DNA from: JASHUC01 sp963849095
GTDB taxonomy: Bacteria; Pseudomonadota; Gammaproteobacteria; Steroidobacterales; Steroidobacteraceae
Length of the DNA stretch: 64,000 nucleotides
Reading direction: 5' to 3'
Assembly: GCA_963849095.1 (NCBI GenBank)
Contig: CAWKGA010000009.1
Location: 806,001 to 870,000, forward strand
Shown here: positions 31,361 to 40,461 of the stretch, piece by piece
Position numbering within the stretch: position 1 is the stretch's first letter
Layout of the letters: the number at the start of each line of letters is the position of its first letter
Made by a program: the position numbers and the translations under genes
The notes under the pieces: model-generated
Database searches by the model: none
Told to the model about the DNA's origin: nothing
What the model saw: only the letters and a program-made list of their open reading frames with translations

Positions 31361-32902
31361 TCAGTGCCCCGGCGGCGAGCGGTGCATCCAGCGGTCCGCC
31401 CACGCGATGAAGTACTGCACGTTCGGGACATCGGTGTGGCCTTGATCGTGCTGCCGCCACGCGAGCTCACCGTCGAGCAGTCCCGAGTCGATGGGCGGCA
31501 TTTGCGCGTGCTGGTAATCATCACCCACGCCGAGATCCTTGGCGCCTAGCAGGCGGAAGACCCGCCCGGCCGCGACGGCCGCCATGTAGCTGCCCTGCTG
31601 GTCAACCCACAAGGCGTCGCCCTTGGCCGGTGAGCCGTAACTGATGAAGGTCAGGCGCGGAGCGCACAGCGCGATCAGCTCGGAGGATTCGACCGGCAGG
31701 TTGGCCGCCGTCTTGGCACCGCCCCGCGCCTGCGAAGCGCCGTACTTCAGAAAGTTGCCGGCCATCCAGTGGTACTCGCCCGATCCCGTGAGGTTCTCGA
31801 CCATCTCCCCGAAGTTACGCCGGAAGGGTGCGGCGCCCCCCTCGCCCGAGGAGCCGATCAGTCCCATGTAGAAGCGCTGATCGAAGGCGAGCGTCACGAG
31901 CGCCGCCTTGCCGTAGCGCGAGACACCCTCGATCCCGATGTGCTTCGCATCGAGGTCGGGGTCCGTCGCCAGATAGTCGTAGGCGCGGCTCGCGCCCCAC
32001 GCCCACGCGCGCAGGGCGCCCCAGTCGTCGGGCTTGCGCGGGGCGCCGCGGTTGGTGAGGCCGATCACGCCGCGAGTGAGCCCCGCGCCGTTATCGGGCT
32101 GGACGCTGTTGGGGTCGATCATCGCCACGGCCCAGCCGTCCGACACAAGCTGCTGGATCGGGTCGTCCGGCCGCCGCGGAGGAGGGAAGAAAGGCGGCGT
32201 GGCGATCGGTTGCCAGGCCGGATGCGTGCGAAAGAACTCGGCGAGCGAGGGGTCCTGGCGGATGAGGGCATCCTTCATCGCCGCATTCATCCGGGCGACG
32301 ACATCGGGCGAGGGGGGAACCGGCGCGGGGAAGGCGGGCGGGCCCAACACGAACATGATCAGCACCGGCATCGGGCCCCGATGCATGGCCGGCTTCACCA
32401 GCATCATGGGGATATCGACGGTCACCGCCGGATCGGCGGAGTTGTCGACATGGCCGACGACCCGGGAAGCGGTCACGGGCACGCGGCCGATCCGCTCGGC
32501 CTCGGACGCGGTGACCGACCAGGTGACGCGGGGCACGTTCGCCGGGACGCGACCGTAGACCTCCTGCTCGAAGGCCTCCACGATCTGGGGCCGCCGCAGG
32601 CGCCGCCACATCCCGGCCGAGGTGACCGGGTGCCCGTCGTTCAGCACCAAGGGGTCGGGCCAGTTCGGCCAGGGATTGGCCTTCGACTCATCGTAGTTGG
32701 CGTGGTCCGGCGCGCTCTCATCGCCGCTCGCTCCCGGCCGCAGCTGGCGGATGCCGAGCTGGTCCATCATCAGCTGATGGTCCCGCTCCGTCGCTTGCGC
32801 CTGGTCGGCGCCGCCCATCTGAGCGTTCGCGAGCTGCCGAGCTCCGAGAAGCATTCCCGGCACGACCAACGTCCACACCAGAATCTGAAAGCGTCGCATC
32901 AT
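31361..32902 (-). CDS. Exported glucuronoyl esterase-like protein, CE15 family
   Basis: 513 residues with a signal peptide (core LVWTLVVPGMLLGARQLANA). The alpha/beta-hydrolase part shows GIEGVSRYGKAALVTLAFD, matching the G-x-S-R-x-G-K nucleophile motif of CE15 glucuronoyl esterases, plus GSSGEGGAAPFRRNFGEMVE and a late HDQGHTDVP that may hold the catalytic His. CE15 enzymes cut the ester between 4-O-methyl-glucuronate of xylan and lignin alcohols. The family also contains members of unknown specificity, so the substrate is likely but not certain. It is divergent from the SDR pair. Confidence 0.85.
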   Translation of the reverse strand: MMRRFQILVWTLVVPGMLLGARQLANAQMGGADQAQATERDHQLMMDQLGIRQLRPGASGDESAPDHANYDESKANPWPNWPDPLVLNDGHPVTSAGMWRRLRRPQIVEAFEQEVYGRVPANVPRVTWSVTASEAERIGRVPVTASRVVGHVDNSADPAVTVDIPMMLVKPAMHRGPMPVLIMFVLGPPAFPAPVPPSPDVVARMNAAMKDALIRQDPSLAEFFRTHPAWQPIATPPFFPPPRRPDDPIQQLVSDGWAVAMIDPNSVQPDNGAGLTRGVIGLTNRGAPRKPDDWGALRAWAWGASRAYDYLATDPDLDAKHIGIEGVSRYGKAALVTLAFDQRFYMGLIGSSGEGGAAPFRRNFGEMVENLTGSGEYHWMAGNFLKYGASQARGGAKTAANLPVESSELIALCAPRLTFISYGSPAKGDALWVDQQGSYMAAVAAGRVFRLLGAKDLGVGDDYQHAQMPPIDSGLLDGELAWRQHDQGHTDVPNVQYFIAWADRWMHRSPPGH

Positions 32903-33186
32903 GGGACATCCCGGCTCGCGCTATTTTGGGCGCTAGTCTACCTGGACGCGGAGCGACGTTTCGAATGTTGCCGGCTGCGCCAAATACCTTTTCATTTCGA
33001 GCGCTGAGCGCCATGTCTGCTCGAGGAGGGGGCCGCGGTGACAGCATCCATTCTGATTCTCCGTTTGCCGCGGGTTGAGGCATACTCCGCTTAGCCGAAG
33101 TGCTCGTGGCGCGGCGCCGGCGCTGCGGATGCCGCACGGCCCATAGACAAGTCAACAACCGAAGCCCCCAACACCGAGAGCCTCAT

Positions 33187-34377
33187 ATGTCCGAGAAGGA
33201 TACGTCTCGATCGCCCCCCGGCCTGGATCGCTTCGCGGTCGAGCGCCGCCGCTTTCTCGCCGAGGGAGCCGGTATCGGAGCCGGCGGGATCCTCGCCGCG
33301 CTCGGCCTGAGCCGCTACGCCGTCGCCCAAGCGCCGGCTCCGGCGGGGACTGGCCCAGGCGCCGGCCCCGGCGGCCGGCCGCCAGGACGGACGCCCATGC
33401 CTCCGGAACCCAAGTTTTCGCAGCGGGCGCCGCTGCACGACCTCAAGGGCAAGGTCGCCTACATCACCGCCTCTTCCGATGGCATCGGCCTCGGGATCGC
33501 GCGGGCCGCATCCCTTGCAGGGATGAAGGTCTGTATCGGCTACCGCAACCCGGCGCGGCTCGCGGCCGCGCTGCCGCTTTTCAAGCCGGGCAACGCCGGT
33601 GTGTTTCCCGTCAAGCACGACGTGACCGATCGCAACGCCTGGGCGCAGGTGTTGGAGCAGATCAAGAGCAAGTACGGCCGCTTGCACCTCGTCGTCAACA
33701 ACGCCGGCGACAAGACGTTCGCCAGGGCGAGCACGGTGTCCTACGAAGACTGGGACAATGCGGTGGCGGTGAACTACACCGCGACCTTCAACAGCGTCGC
33801 CGTATGCCTGCCGCACATGCTCGAGCACGGCGAGGGCTCGCACATCGCCGTGACCTCGTCGATGAGCGGCCTGCTGCCCGGCGGCCCGCTCGGCGTCTAC
33901 ACCGCCACGAAGATCGCCGCGGTGGGGCTCATCGAGGCGCTGCGCGTCGAGCTCGAGAGCACGACGGTCGGCACCTCGGCGTTCTGTCCGGGCGGAGTCA
34001 ACACCGACAACTGGCTCGGCACCGGCAAGGAAGATCCCTACCTCGTCGCGCAACGCAAGGCTCATCCGCCCCCGAAGGGTTTCCGCCCGCGCTTCGGCAA
34101 CGGCCCCCCGCCGGGCATGGACCCGCTCGAGGCCGGCAAGCGCGTGCTGAACGGCGTCATTCACAACGACCTGTTCATCCTCACGCACCCGGAATACATG
34201 CCCGGGACCGACCAGCGCTTCGAAGCCATGCTCGATTCGGAGCCGGTCGATGAGATTCCGCCTCCGCCGGCGGCCCGCGTAAAAGGAGAGACGCCCGTGC
34301 TGCACTGCGGTATCTACAAGCGAGAGATCGCGCACCGGCGCCAGAAGCGCAAATCCTATCTGAGCATGACCGTCTGA
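33187..34377 (+). CDS. Short-chain dehydrogenase with Tat-like signal (copy 1)
   Basis: 396 residues. The first 45 residues resemble a Tat signal: ERRRFLAEGAGIGAGGILAA, ending AVAQ. A Gly/Pro-rich linker follows, then an SDR domain with HDLKGKVAYITASSDGIGLG, HDVTDRNAWA, VVNNAGDKT, the Ser in TSSMSG, and YTATK (YxxxK). The first glycine of the TGxxxGIG cofactor loop is Ala here (TASSDGIG). The C-terminal 90 residues (DPLEAGKRVLNGVIHNDLFI, HCGIYKREIAHRRQKRKSYL) are an unusual extension shared with the next gene. ATG at 33187 is the likely start. Confidence 0.88.
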   Translation: MSEKDTSRSPPGLDRFAVERRRFLAEGAGIGAGGILAALGLSRYAVAQAPAPAGTGPGAGPGGRPPGRTPMPPEPKFSQRAPLHDLKGKVAYITASSDGIGLGIARAASLAGMKVCIGYRNPARLAAALPLFKPGNAGVFPVKHDVTDRNAWAQVLEQIKSKYGRLHLVVNNAGDKTFARASTVSYEDWDNAVAVNYTATFNSVAVCLPHMLEHGEGSHIAVTSSMSGLLPGGPLGVYTATKIAAVGLIEALRVELESTTVGTSAFCPGGVNTDNWLGTGKEDPYLVAQRKAHPPPKGFRPRFGNGPPPGMDPLEAGKRVLNGVIHNDLFILTHPEYMPGTDQRFEAMLDSEPVDEIPPPPAARVKGETPVLHCGIYKREIAHRRQKRKSYLSMTV

Positions 34378-34432
34378 CGCCCAGGCTGGGCGCAACCGAT
34401 CGGGCCTACCCTCCACACTATCGAGAGCTCAC

Positions 34433-35629
34433 ATGTCCAAGCAGGCAGATACTCGAGCCAAGCGCAATGCCACGCGCGACAGGCAGGACGGCGACTCGGC
34501 CGCGGCGAAGCTGGGTCGACGCGAATTGCTCGGCACCGGCATGGTCCTTGGCGCCGGCGGCCTCCTCGCCAGTCTCGGATTGAGTCACTACGCCAACGCG
34601 CAGAATGCCGCGCCGGCTCCTGCGGCGCCGGGCCCTGGAGCAGGGCCGAGGCCCGCCGGCGGCTTCAGGGCTCCGGAGCCGAAGTTCTCGCAGCCCCCGC
34701 CCCTCAAGGATCTCAACGGGAAGGTCGCCTACGTCTCGGCCGCCTCCGACGGCATTGGCCTCGGGATCGCGCGTGCCGCGTCCCTTGCCGGGATGAAGGT
34801 CGTGATCGGGTACCGCAATCCGCAGCGTCTCGCGGCCGCGTTGCCGCTCTTCCAGCCGGGCAATCCGGGAGTGCTGCCGGTCCAGCACGACGTGACCGAC
34901 CGGGACGGCTGGCAGAAAATGCTGGACCAAGTCGTGCAGCACTACGGCAAGCTGCATCTGGTGGTCAACAACGCCGGCATCAAGACGCTGACCGAGGCGA
35001 GCAAGGCCACGTACGCTGAGTGGGACGACGCGGTCGCGGTGAACTTCACGGCCATCTACAACAGCGTGCACGTGTGTCTGCCCCACATGCTCAAGCACGG
35101 CGAGGGCGGCCATTTCGTGACCACCGCCTCGATGGGCGGGCTCTTGCCTGGCGTGAACGCGGGGATCTACACCTCGACGAAGATCGCCGCCGTGGGCCTC
35201 ATGGAGGCGCTGCGTGTCGAGCTCGAGTCCACCAACATCGGAACCGGGGTGTTCTGTCCCGGCGGCGTCAACACGAACAACTACGCCGGCACGGGCAAGG
35301 ACAACCCGTACCTGGAGAAGCGGCTGGCGAACATGCCGGCACGCATGAGGCAATTCTTCAAGAGGCCATCCTCGTCCATGGATCCATTGGAGGCCGGCGA
35401 GCGCGTGCTGAACGGCGTCGTCCACAACGACCTGTTCATCCTCAGCCACCCGGAATTCAAGCCTGGGATGAAGGAACGGTTCGATGCGATCATGGCTTCG
35501 ACGCCTGCGGTCGAGGCTCCGATCCCGAAGCTGCGCGTCGCCTACGAGCAGGGGGTGATGCATTGCGGCACCTATCCGCGCGAGATCGCGCACCGCAAGA
35601 TCAAACGCAAGAGTTATCTCACCGTTTGA
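34433..35629 (+). CDS. Short-chain dehydrogenase with Tat-like signal (copy 2)
   Basis: 398 residues, a close paralogue of the preceding gene over its whole length, including the Tat-like signal (LGRRELLGTGMVLGAGGLLA ... ANAQ), the Gly/Pro linker, the SDR domain (VSAASDGIGLGIA, VVNNAGIKT, YTSTK) and the C-terminal extension ending HRKIKRKSYLTV. The cofactor loop again has Ala where most SDRs have the first Gly. It lies 55 bases downstream of copy 1, so a tandem duplication in one operon is likely. The substrate is unknown. An MFS pump gene follows after 44 bases. Confidence 0.88.
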   Translation: MSKQADTRAKRNATRDRQDGDSAAAKLGRRELLGTGMVLGAGGLLASLGLSHYANAQNAAPAPAAPGPGAGPRPAGGFRAPEPKFSQPPPLKDLNGKVAYVSAASDGIGLGIARAASLAGMKVVIGYRNPQRLAAALPLFQPGNPGVLPVQHDVTDRDGWQKMLDQVVQHYGKLHLVVNNAGIKTLTEASKATYAEWDDAVAVNFTAIYNSVHVCLPHMLKHGEGGHFVTTASMGGLLPGVNAGIYTSTKIAAVGLMEALRVELESTNIGTGVFCPGGVNTNNYAGTGKDNPYLEKRLANMPARMRQFFKRPSSSMDPLEAGERVLNGVVHNDLFILSHPEFKPGMKERFDAIMASTPAVEAPIPKLRVAYEQGVMHCGTYPREIAHRKIKRKSYLTV

Positions 35630-35673
35630 GACTCGATCGCCTTCCGTGACCCGCTCTCCGAGCGGGTAGCGCA

Positions 35674-37089
35674 TTGGAAGACAGGAGCTTTGCCACCGAG
35701 CGGAATCCCCGGCTCCGCATCCTGATCCCGGTGGTCGTCGCGATCGCGTTCCTGATGGAACAGCTCGACTCGACGATCATCACCACCGCCATCCCGGACA
35801 TGGCGCGCAGCCTCGCCACGACCCCGGTGAGGCTCAATCTGGCCGTGACGGCCTATGTCCTCACCCTTGCGGTGTTCATCCCGCTGAGCGGCTGGTTCAC
35901 CGATCGCTTCGGCGCGCGGCGCATCTTCATCCTGGCGCTCGCGATCTTCACGGCCGGATCGGCGCTCTGCGGCATCGCCGACAGCTTCTCGATGCTGGTC
36001 GCCACGCGGGTGCTGCAGGGACTCGGCGGAGCCATGATGACGCCCGTCGGCCGGCTCATTCTTCTCCGGAGCTTTCCCCGCCGAGAGCTCGTGACGGCGA
36101 TGACCTACATGACGTTCCCCGCGATCCTGGGGCCCATCATCGGTCCGCTGCTCGGCGGAGTCCTGACGACCTATTCCTCGTGGCGGTGGATCTTCTACGT
36201 GAACCTGCCGTTCGGGCTCGCCGGCATCGCGCTCGCGGCCCGATTCATGGAGGAGGTCCCCGGCGAGCCCGGCGTGAAGTTCGACTTTCCGGGATTCCTG
36301 ATGTTCGGCTGCGCCATCGCGCTGCTGCAGGTCGGGATGGAGAGCGTCGAGCGGCTCACGCTTCCGGTCCTCGAGATCGCGGGCTTGTTCGCGCTCGCGG
36401 CGGCGCTGCTCTTCGCCTTCTCACGGTATGCACGGCGTGTCGCGGTGCCCGTCGTGGATCTCGGCCTGTTCCGGCAGCGCGCGTTCTCGATCGGAACGCT
36501 CTCGGGGGGCGTGTGCCGCATCGCCCTCAACGGCACGCCGTTTTTGCTTCCTCTCATGCTGCAGGTGGGCTTCGGCATGAGCGCCATCGGCTCGGGGTCC
36601 TTGACCTTCCTCGGGAGCGCGGGCGCCATCATCGTGCGGCTCTTCATCTCCCGGCTGCTGCGATCGCTCGGCTTCGGCAAGGTGCTGATCGGGAGCGCGA
36701 TCGCAGCGTCGGCCATCCTCGCGGGGTTCACGCTGCTCGGTCCGCACACGCCGCGCTGGATGATCGGCGGCTACGTCCTCATCTTCGGACTCGCCCGATC
36801 GACCCAATTCATGAGCTCCAACACACTCTCCTACTCCGACACGCCGGCCGAGCGGTTGAGTCACGCGACGAGCCTCGGCGGCCTCATCCAGCAGCTGACC
36901 GTGAGCTTCGGTGTCTCCTTGAGCGCGGTGGTTCTCGGTGACTTGAGCCTCCATGGCCGCACACTGACGCCGGCGCGGTTCCACGAGGTGTTTCTGCTGA
37001 CGGCCATTCTTCCCCTGCTCGCGCTGCCGGGCTTCATGCGCCTGCGGCCCGAGGACGGTGCCCAGGTGAGCGGCTACCGGCGCACGTGA
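35674..37089 (+). CDS. MFS transporter, DHA2 (EmrB/QacA) drug-efflux family
   Basis: 471 residues with about 14 membrane helices. The MFS motif A region reads SGWFTDRFGARRIFILALAI. Motif C is visible as LGPIIGPLLGGVLTTYSSWR, followed by WIFYVNLPFGLAGIALAARF, both typical of DHA2 efflux pumps. It would export small hydrophobic compounds using the proton gradient. The start is the TTG at 35674, giving MEDRSFATERNPRLRILIP before the first helix; the ribosome site is weak. It may be co-transcribed with the SDR pair and export a product or inhibitor. That is inference. Confidence 0.92.
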   Translation: MEDRSFATERNPRLRILIPVVVAIAFLMEQLDSTIITTAIPDMARSLATTPVRLNLAVTAYVLTLAVFIPLSGWFTDRFGARRIFILALAIFTAGSALCGIADSFSMLVATRVLQGLGGAMMTPVGRLILLRSFPRRELVTAMTYMTFPAILGPIIGPLLGGVLTTYSSWRWIFYVNLPFGLAGIALAARFMEEVPGEPGVKFDFPGFLMFGCAIALLQVGMESVERLTLPVLEIAGLFALAAALLFAFSRYARRVAVPVVDLGLFRQRAFSIGTLSGGVCRIALNGTPFLLPLMLQVGFGMSAIGSGSLTFLGSAGAIIVRLFISRLLRSLGFGKVLIGSAIAASAILAGFTLLGPHTPRWMIGGYVLIFGLARSTQFMSSNTLSYSDTPAERLSHATSLGGLIQQLTVSFGVSLSAVVLGDLSLHGRTLTPARFHEVFLLTAILPLLALPGFMRLRPEDGAQVSGYRRT

Positions 37090-37190
37090 ATCGGAGTGTC
37101 GGGGGCGGGTATGATCCTTGCGAGGGATCCCCCCAAGCAAGCGCCCGCGCAATGCGCGCGTCGCGCTGAACGAACCTGACGCGGGAGAAA

Positions 37191-37364
37191 ATGATGATCA
37201 CCAAACGAATTTCTTTGGGCAGCTGCTTGCTGGCGCTCGCAGTGATGTTTGTGTCGGGCTGCGTCATCGCGCCGCGTGAGGGCTACTTCGATCGCGCCCA
37301 CCACCGCTGGTATCACAACCACACCTGGGTGGTGTGCGTCGCGAACGACGAGCACTGCCGCTGA
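37191..37364 (+). CDS. Small lipoprotein
   Basis: 57 residues (ATG at 37191, or 37194 one codon on) with GGGAG upstream. A hydrophobic signal (GSCLLALAVMFVSGC) ends in a lipobox, VSGC, so the mature protein starts at Cys24 and is lipid-anchored. The short mature part is Tyr/His/Trp-rich (REGYFDRAHHRWYHNHTWVV) and contains two further cysteines. I do not recognise the family. It lies between the efflux pump and the DUF883 gene. Confidence 0.75.
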   Translation: MMITKRISLGSCLLALAVMFVSGCVIAPREGYFDRAHHRWYHNHTWVVCVANDEHCR

Positions 37365-37394
37365 GCCTCGCGGGGGCAAATAAGGAGGCGGAAC

Positions 37395-37706
37395 ATGGCA
37401 GACAACATGCCCCCTGGCACGTCGAACGGAGACCAGGCGAAAGCGGAAGCGGAAGTGCAGAGGGCGCGGGATCATCTGAAAGCTGCCGGGAGCGCGGCGG
37501 CGGATGCGATCCGCGAGAATGTCTCCTCGGCGGCGGAAGCCGCGCGCGCGCGAGCGCGCGGCGCCACGGACTGGGCCCGCTCGCGATTCACGGATCTGCA
37601 GGGCCGGGTGGAGCAACGCCCGCAGTCCGCGGCCCTGTGGGCGCTCGGAATTGGAGTCGTCGCCGGCTTCCTGCTCGGCACCATCCTCCGTTCCGGCCGG
37701 GACTGA
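37395..37706 (+). CDS. DUF883/YqjD-ElaB-like membrane-anchored protein
   Basis: 103 residues. A long Ala/Glu/Arg-rich amphipathic helix (AKAEAEVQRARDHLKAAGSA, AEAARARARGATDWARS) is followed by VEQRPQSAALWALGIGVVAG and FLLGTILRSGRD. That is the diagnostic C-terminal membrane anchor of YqjD/ElaB proteins. In E. coli these inner-membrane proteins bind ribosomes in stationary phase. GGAGG lies before the ATG. Confidence 0.85.
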   Translation: MADNMPPGTSNGDQAKAEAEVQRARDHLKAAGSAAADAIRENVSSAAEAARARARGATDWARSRFTDLQGRVEQRPQSAALWALGIGVVAGFLLGTILRSGRD

Positions 37707-37805
37707 ATCCCCCGGGAGCGCGGTGCCGGCGGCCGGATGCCGCGGTGCCGCATGCCATGACCATTCGGTGACAATTGCGCCGCAGCGGCGTGGTCTGCTT
37801 GCCGC

Positions 37806-39134
37806 ATGTATGGAATCGGGGTCGTAGGCGCCTCGTACCGGCATGCCAGCGCGGAGCAGGTGGCGCGCTTTGCCATCCCGCGCACGGAGCTCGGAGCGCG
37901 CCTGCCTGCGCTGCGCGCCGCCCTGCAGGGGGCGGAGGTTCTCTACCTTTCGACCTGCAATCGCGTCGAGGTCGCGTTCGTGCTGGCCGACAGGCCGGCG
38001 CTCGACATGCGGCCCGATGTCTACCGCGCCCTGCTCGGGCGGGAGCCACGGAACGGCGAGGCCTCCGCCGCGCTGCGCACCTGGACCGGAGAGGCGGCGA
38101 TCGAGCACCTCTTCCTCGTCGCGTGCGGACTCGATTCCGCACAGGCGGGCGAGCAGGAGATCTACGTTCAGCTGCGGGCGGCCTGGCAGGCTGCGCGCGC
38201 TGCGCAGACGGCGGGCCCCGTGCTCGACCGCATCATGACCGAGGCGCTCGCCATGGCGCGCCACGCTCATCGCCTGGAGTCCCACCGCGCCCCCTCGCTT
38301 GCCGATCTCGCCGCCGACCGCGTCATCGCCCACGTCCTGCCGCCGCGGCAGCCCGAATCGCCGCGCCCGCGAGATCCTTCGCACCCGGCGCAATACGTGG
38401 CGCTGGTCGGTGTATCGCCCATGACGCGGCGCTGCGGCGCGCTTCTCGCGAAGCGCGGCCTGCCCCTTCTCGTCGTGAACCGCTCACTCGATGCCGCGCA
38501 GGCCCTCGCGGGCGAAATCGCCGGCGAGGCCATGCCGCTCGAGACATTTCGCGAGCATCCGCCCGGCGGCTGCGCCGCGCTGGTGTGTGCAACCGGTTCC
38601 ACCGAGGCCGTGCTCGATGGCGAGGCGCTCGCGAGGCTGGGCCGCGCCGCGCAGGGCACGCGCCCGCTCATCGTCGATTTTGGTCTTCCGCCGAACATCG
38701 ATCCCGCGGCGGCTCGCGCCTGCGGATTTGAGCGTGTCGGCCTCGACGACCTCGTCCTCGCCGCGCGCGAGGACCGCGTGGGCCACCTGCTGAGGCTCGC
38801 GCCCGTGCGTGCCGCCATCGACGAGCGGCTGGGACGGCTGCGCAGCGAGCTCGCCGCGCGCGCGATCGGTCCCCAGCTCGCGCAGCTGCGCGGGGATTTC
38901 GAGCGCATCGCGGCCGCGGAGGTGGAGCGGCTGCTCAAGGGAGAGCTGCAGGACCTCGATGAGGGACGCCGCGCCCGTCTCGCCGGGTGGGCGACGGCGC
39001 TCGCGCACCGACTGGCCCATCTGCCACTCAGCGGGATGCGGGCGGCGGCGGAGCACGCGAGCCACGAGGCGACCGAAGCCTTCTTCCGGGAAGCGCGCCT
39101 GCATCGCACGGGGGCACCCTCCGATACGCCATGA
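37806..39134 (+). CDS. hemA: Glutamyl-tRNA reductase, divergent
   Basis: 442 residues. GluTR reduces glutamyl-tRNA to glutamate-1-semialdehyde, the first step of C5-pathway haem synthesis. STCNRVEVAF (about residue 49) has the catalytic Cys. EASHEATEAFF and the C-terminal dimerisation helices fit the family. Two usually conserved parts differ: the GLDSxxxGExQI motif reads GLDSAQAGEQEIYVQLRAAW, and the NADPH loop reads YVALVGVSPMTRRCGALLA, lacking the usual GxGxM/T pattern. Length is normal. First gene of the haem cluster; its stop overlaps the hemL start by four bases. The ribosome site at the ATG is weak. Confidence 0.85.
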   Translation: MYGIGVVGASYRHASAEQVARFAIPRTELGARLPALRAALQGAEVLYLSTCNRVEVAFVLADRPALDMRPDVYRALLGREPRNGEASAALRTWTGEAAIEHLFLVACGLDSAQAGEQEIYVQLRAAWQAARAAQTAGPVLDRIMTEALAMARHAHRLESHRAPSLADLAADRVIAHVLPPRQPESPRPRDPSHPAQYVALVGVSPMTRRCGALLAKRGLPLLVVNRSLDAAQALAGEIAGEAMPLETFREHPPGGCAALVCATGSTEAVLDGEALARLGRAAQGTRPLIVDFGLPPNIDPAAARACGFERVGLDDLVLAAREDRVGHLLRLAPVRAAIDERLGRLRSELAARAIGPQLAQLRGDFERIAAAEVERLLKGELQDLDEGRRARLAGWATALAHRLAHLPLSGMRAAAEHASHEATEAFFREARLHRTGAPSDTP

Positions 39135-40408
39135 CACACGAACGCTCCGTCGAACTGTTTGAGCACGCGCGGCGGTTGATTCCAGGCGGCGTGAGCTCGC
39201 CGGTGCGCGCGTTCCGCGCCGTGGGCGGCACGCCTCTCTTCATCGAGCGGGGCGAAGGCCCACATCTGATCGATGCCGACGGCAACCGCTACCTGGATTT
39301 CGTGGGCTCGTGGGGGCCGCTCATCCTCGGTCACGCGCATCCTCACGTCGTGCGAGCGGTGACGGAAGCCTGCCGCAAGGGCATGACCTTCGGCGCGCCC
39401 TGTGCGGGCGAGATGGAGCTCGCGGAGCGCATCGTGCGCTCGTACCCCGGCCTCGAGCAGGTGCGCTTCGTCTCATCAGGCACGGAGGCCGTGATGAGCG
39501 CCATCCGGGTGGCGCGCGCCGTGACCGGGCGCAGCCTCATCGTGAAGTTCTCCGGCTGCTATCACGGCCACGCCGATCACCTGCTCGTCGCGGCCGGCTC
39601 GGGGCTCGCGACGTTCGGCCGCCCGTCCTCGGCCGGCGTGCCGGAAGCCTTCGTCTCGGCGACGCGAGTGCTGCCGCTCGACGACGAAGCCGCCGCTCGC
39701 GATCTCCTCGCGCGCGAGGAGATCGCCGCGGTGATCATCGAGCCCGTGCCGGCGAACCACGGACTGTTGCTGCAAAGGCAGGCGTTCCTGCAGACGCTGC
39801 GCGACGAGACGCGCCGGCGCGGCACGTTGCTCATCTTCGACGAGGTGATCTCCGGCTTCCGGCTCGCGCGCGGCGGGGCCGCGGAGCGGCTCGGCATCGT
39901 TCCGGACATGGTGACCTTCGGCAAGGTCATCGGAGGCGGCATGCCCGTCGGCGCCTTCGGCGGCTCGCGGCAGATCATGAGCCGGCTCGCGCCGGACGGC
40001 GATGTGTACCAGGCCGGTACGCTCTCGGGCAACCCCGTCGCCATGGCCGCAGGGATCGCGACTCTCGACACCCTCGAGCGCGAGGATGGCTGGCGTCAGC
40101 TGGAATCGCTGGGCGCCGCGCTCGAACGCCTGCTCGAGCCCGTGCTCGCCCGCGCGCCGTTCCCTCTGCATCTCGTTCGCTTGGGGTCGCTCGTCTGGCT
40201 CTCGCTGCACGCCGAGGGGGCGCCGAGGGTCGCCGCGGTCCTGCCGCAGGAGGCCGGCACGCGCTTTGCGAAGCTGTTTCATGCCATGCTCGAGCGCGGC
40301 ATCTACCTGCCGCCGTCGCCGTACGAGGTGTGCTTTCTCTCGCTCGCGCACCGCGAGGAGCACCTGGCCCAGTTCGCATCGGCGCTCGCGTCGGCGCTCG
40401 CATCGTGA
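39131..40408 (+). CDS. hemL: Glutamate-1-semialdehyde 2,1-aminomutase
   Basis: 425 residues, the PLP enzyme that turns glutamate-1-semialdehyde into 5-aminolevulinate. Visible hallmarks: LIPGGVSSPVRAFRAVGGTP at the start, SSGTEAVMSAIRVARAVTGR, KFSGCYHGHADHLLVAAGSG, LIFDEVISGFRLARGGAAER, and the PLP lysine in TFGKVIGGGMPVGAFGG. Length matches the family. Its ATG overlaps hemA, so the two consecutive C5-pathway enzymes are translationally coupled, consistent with channelling of the unstable semialdehyde. Confidence 0.97.
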   Translation: MTHERSVELFEHARRLIPGGVSSPVRAFRAVGGTPLFIERGEGPHLIDADGNRYLDFVGSWGPLILGHAHPHVVRAVTEACRKGMTFGAPCAGEMELAERIVRSYPGLEQVRFVSSGTEAVMSAIRVARAVTGRSLIVKFSGCYHGHADHLLVAAGSGLATFGRPSSAGVPEAFVSATRVLPLDDEAAARDLLAREEIAAVIIEPVPANHGLLLQRQAFLQTLRDETRRRGTLLIFDEVISGFRLARGGAAERLGIVPDMVTFGKVIGGGMPVGAFGGSRQIMSRLAPDGDVYQAGTLSGNPVAMAAGIATLDTLEREDGWRQLESLGAALERLLEPVLARAPFPLHLVRLGSLVWLSLHAEGAPRVAAVLPQEAGTRFAKLFHAMLERGIYLPPSPYEVCFLSLAHREEHLAQFASALASALAS

Positions 40409-40461
40409 GGCGCGCATGACCGACGCACACGTCACGAGGCTCACGCCATGAGGCCTGCGTC

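Noticed and set aside
31769..35674. Several open frames of 400-440 codons opposite the CE15 and SDR genes
   Set aside because: All are Arg/His/Gly-rich shadows without motifs; the opposite strand is clearly coding.
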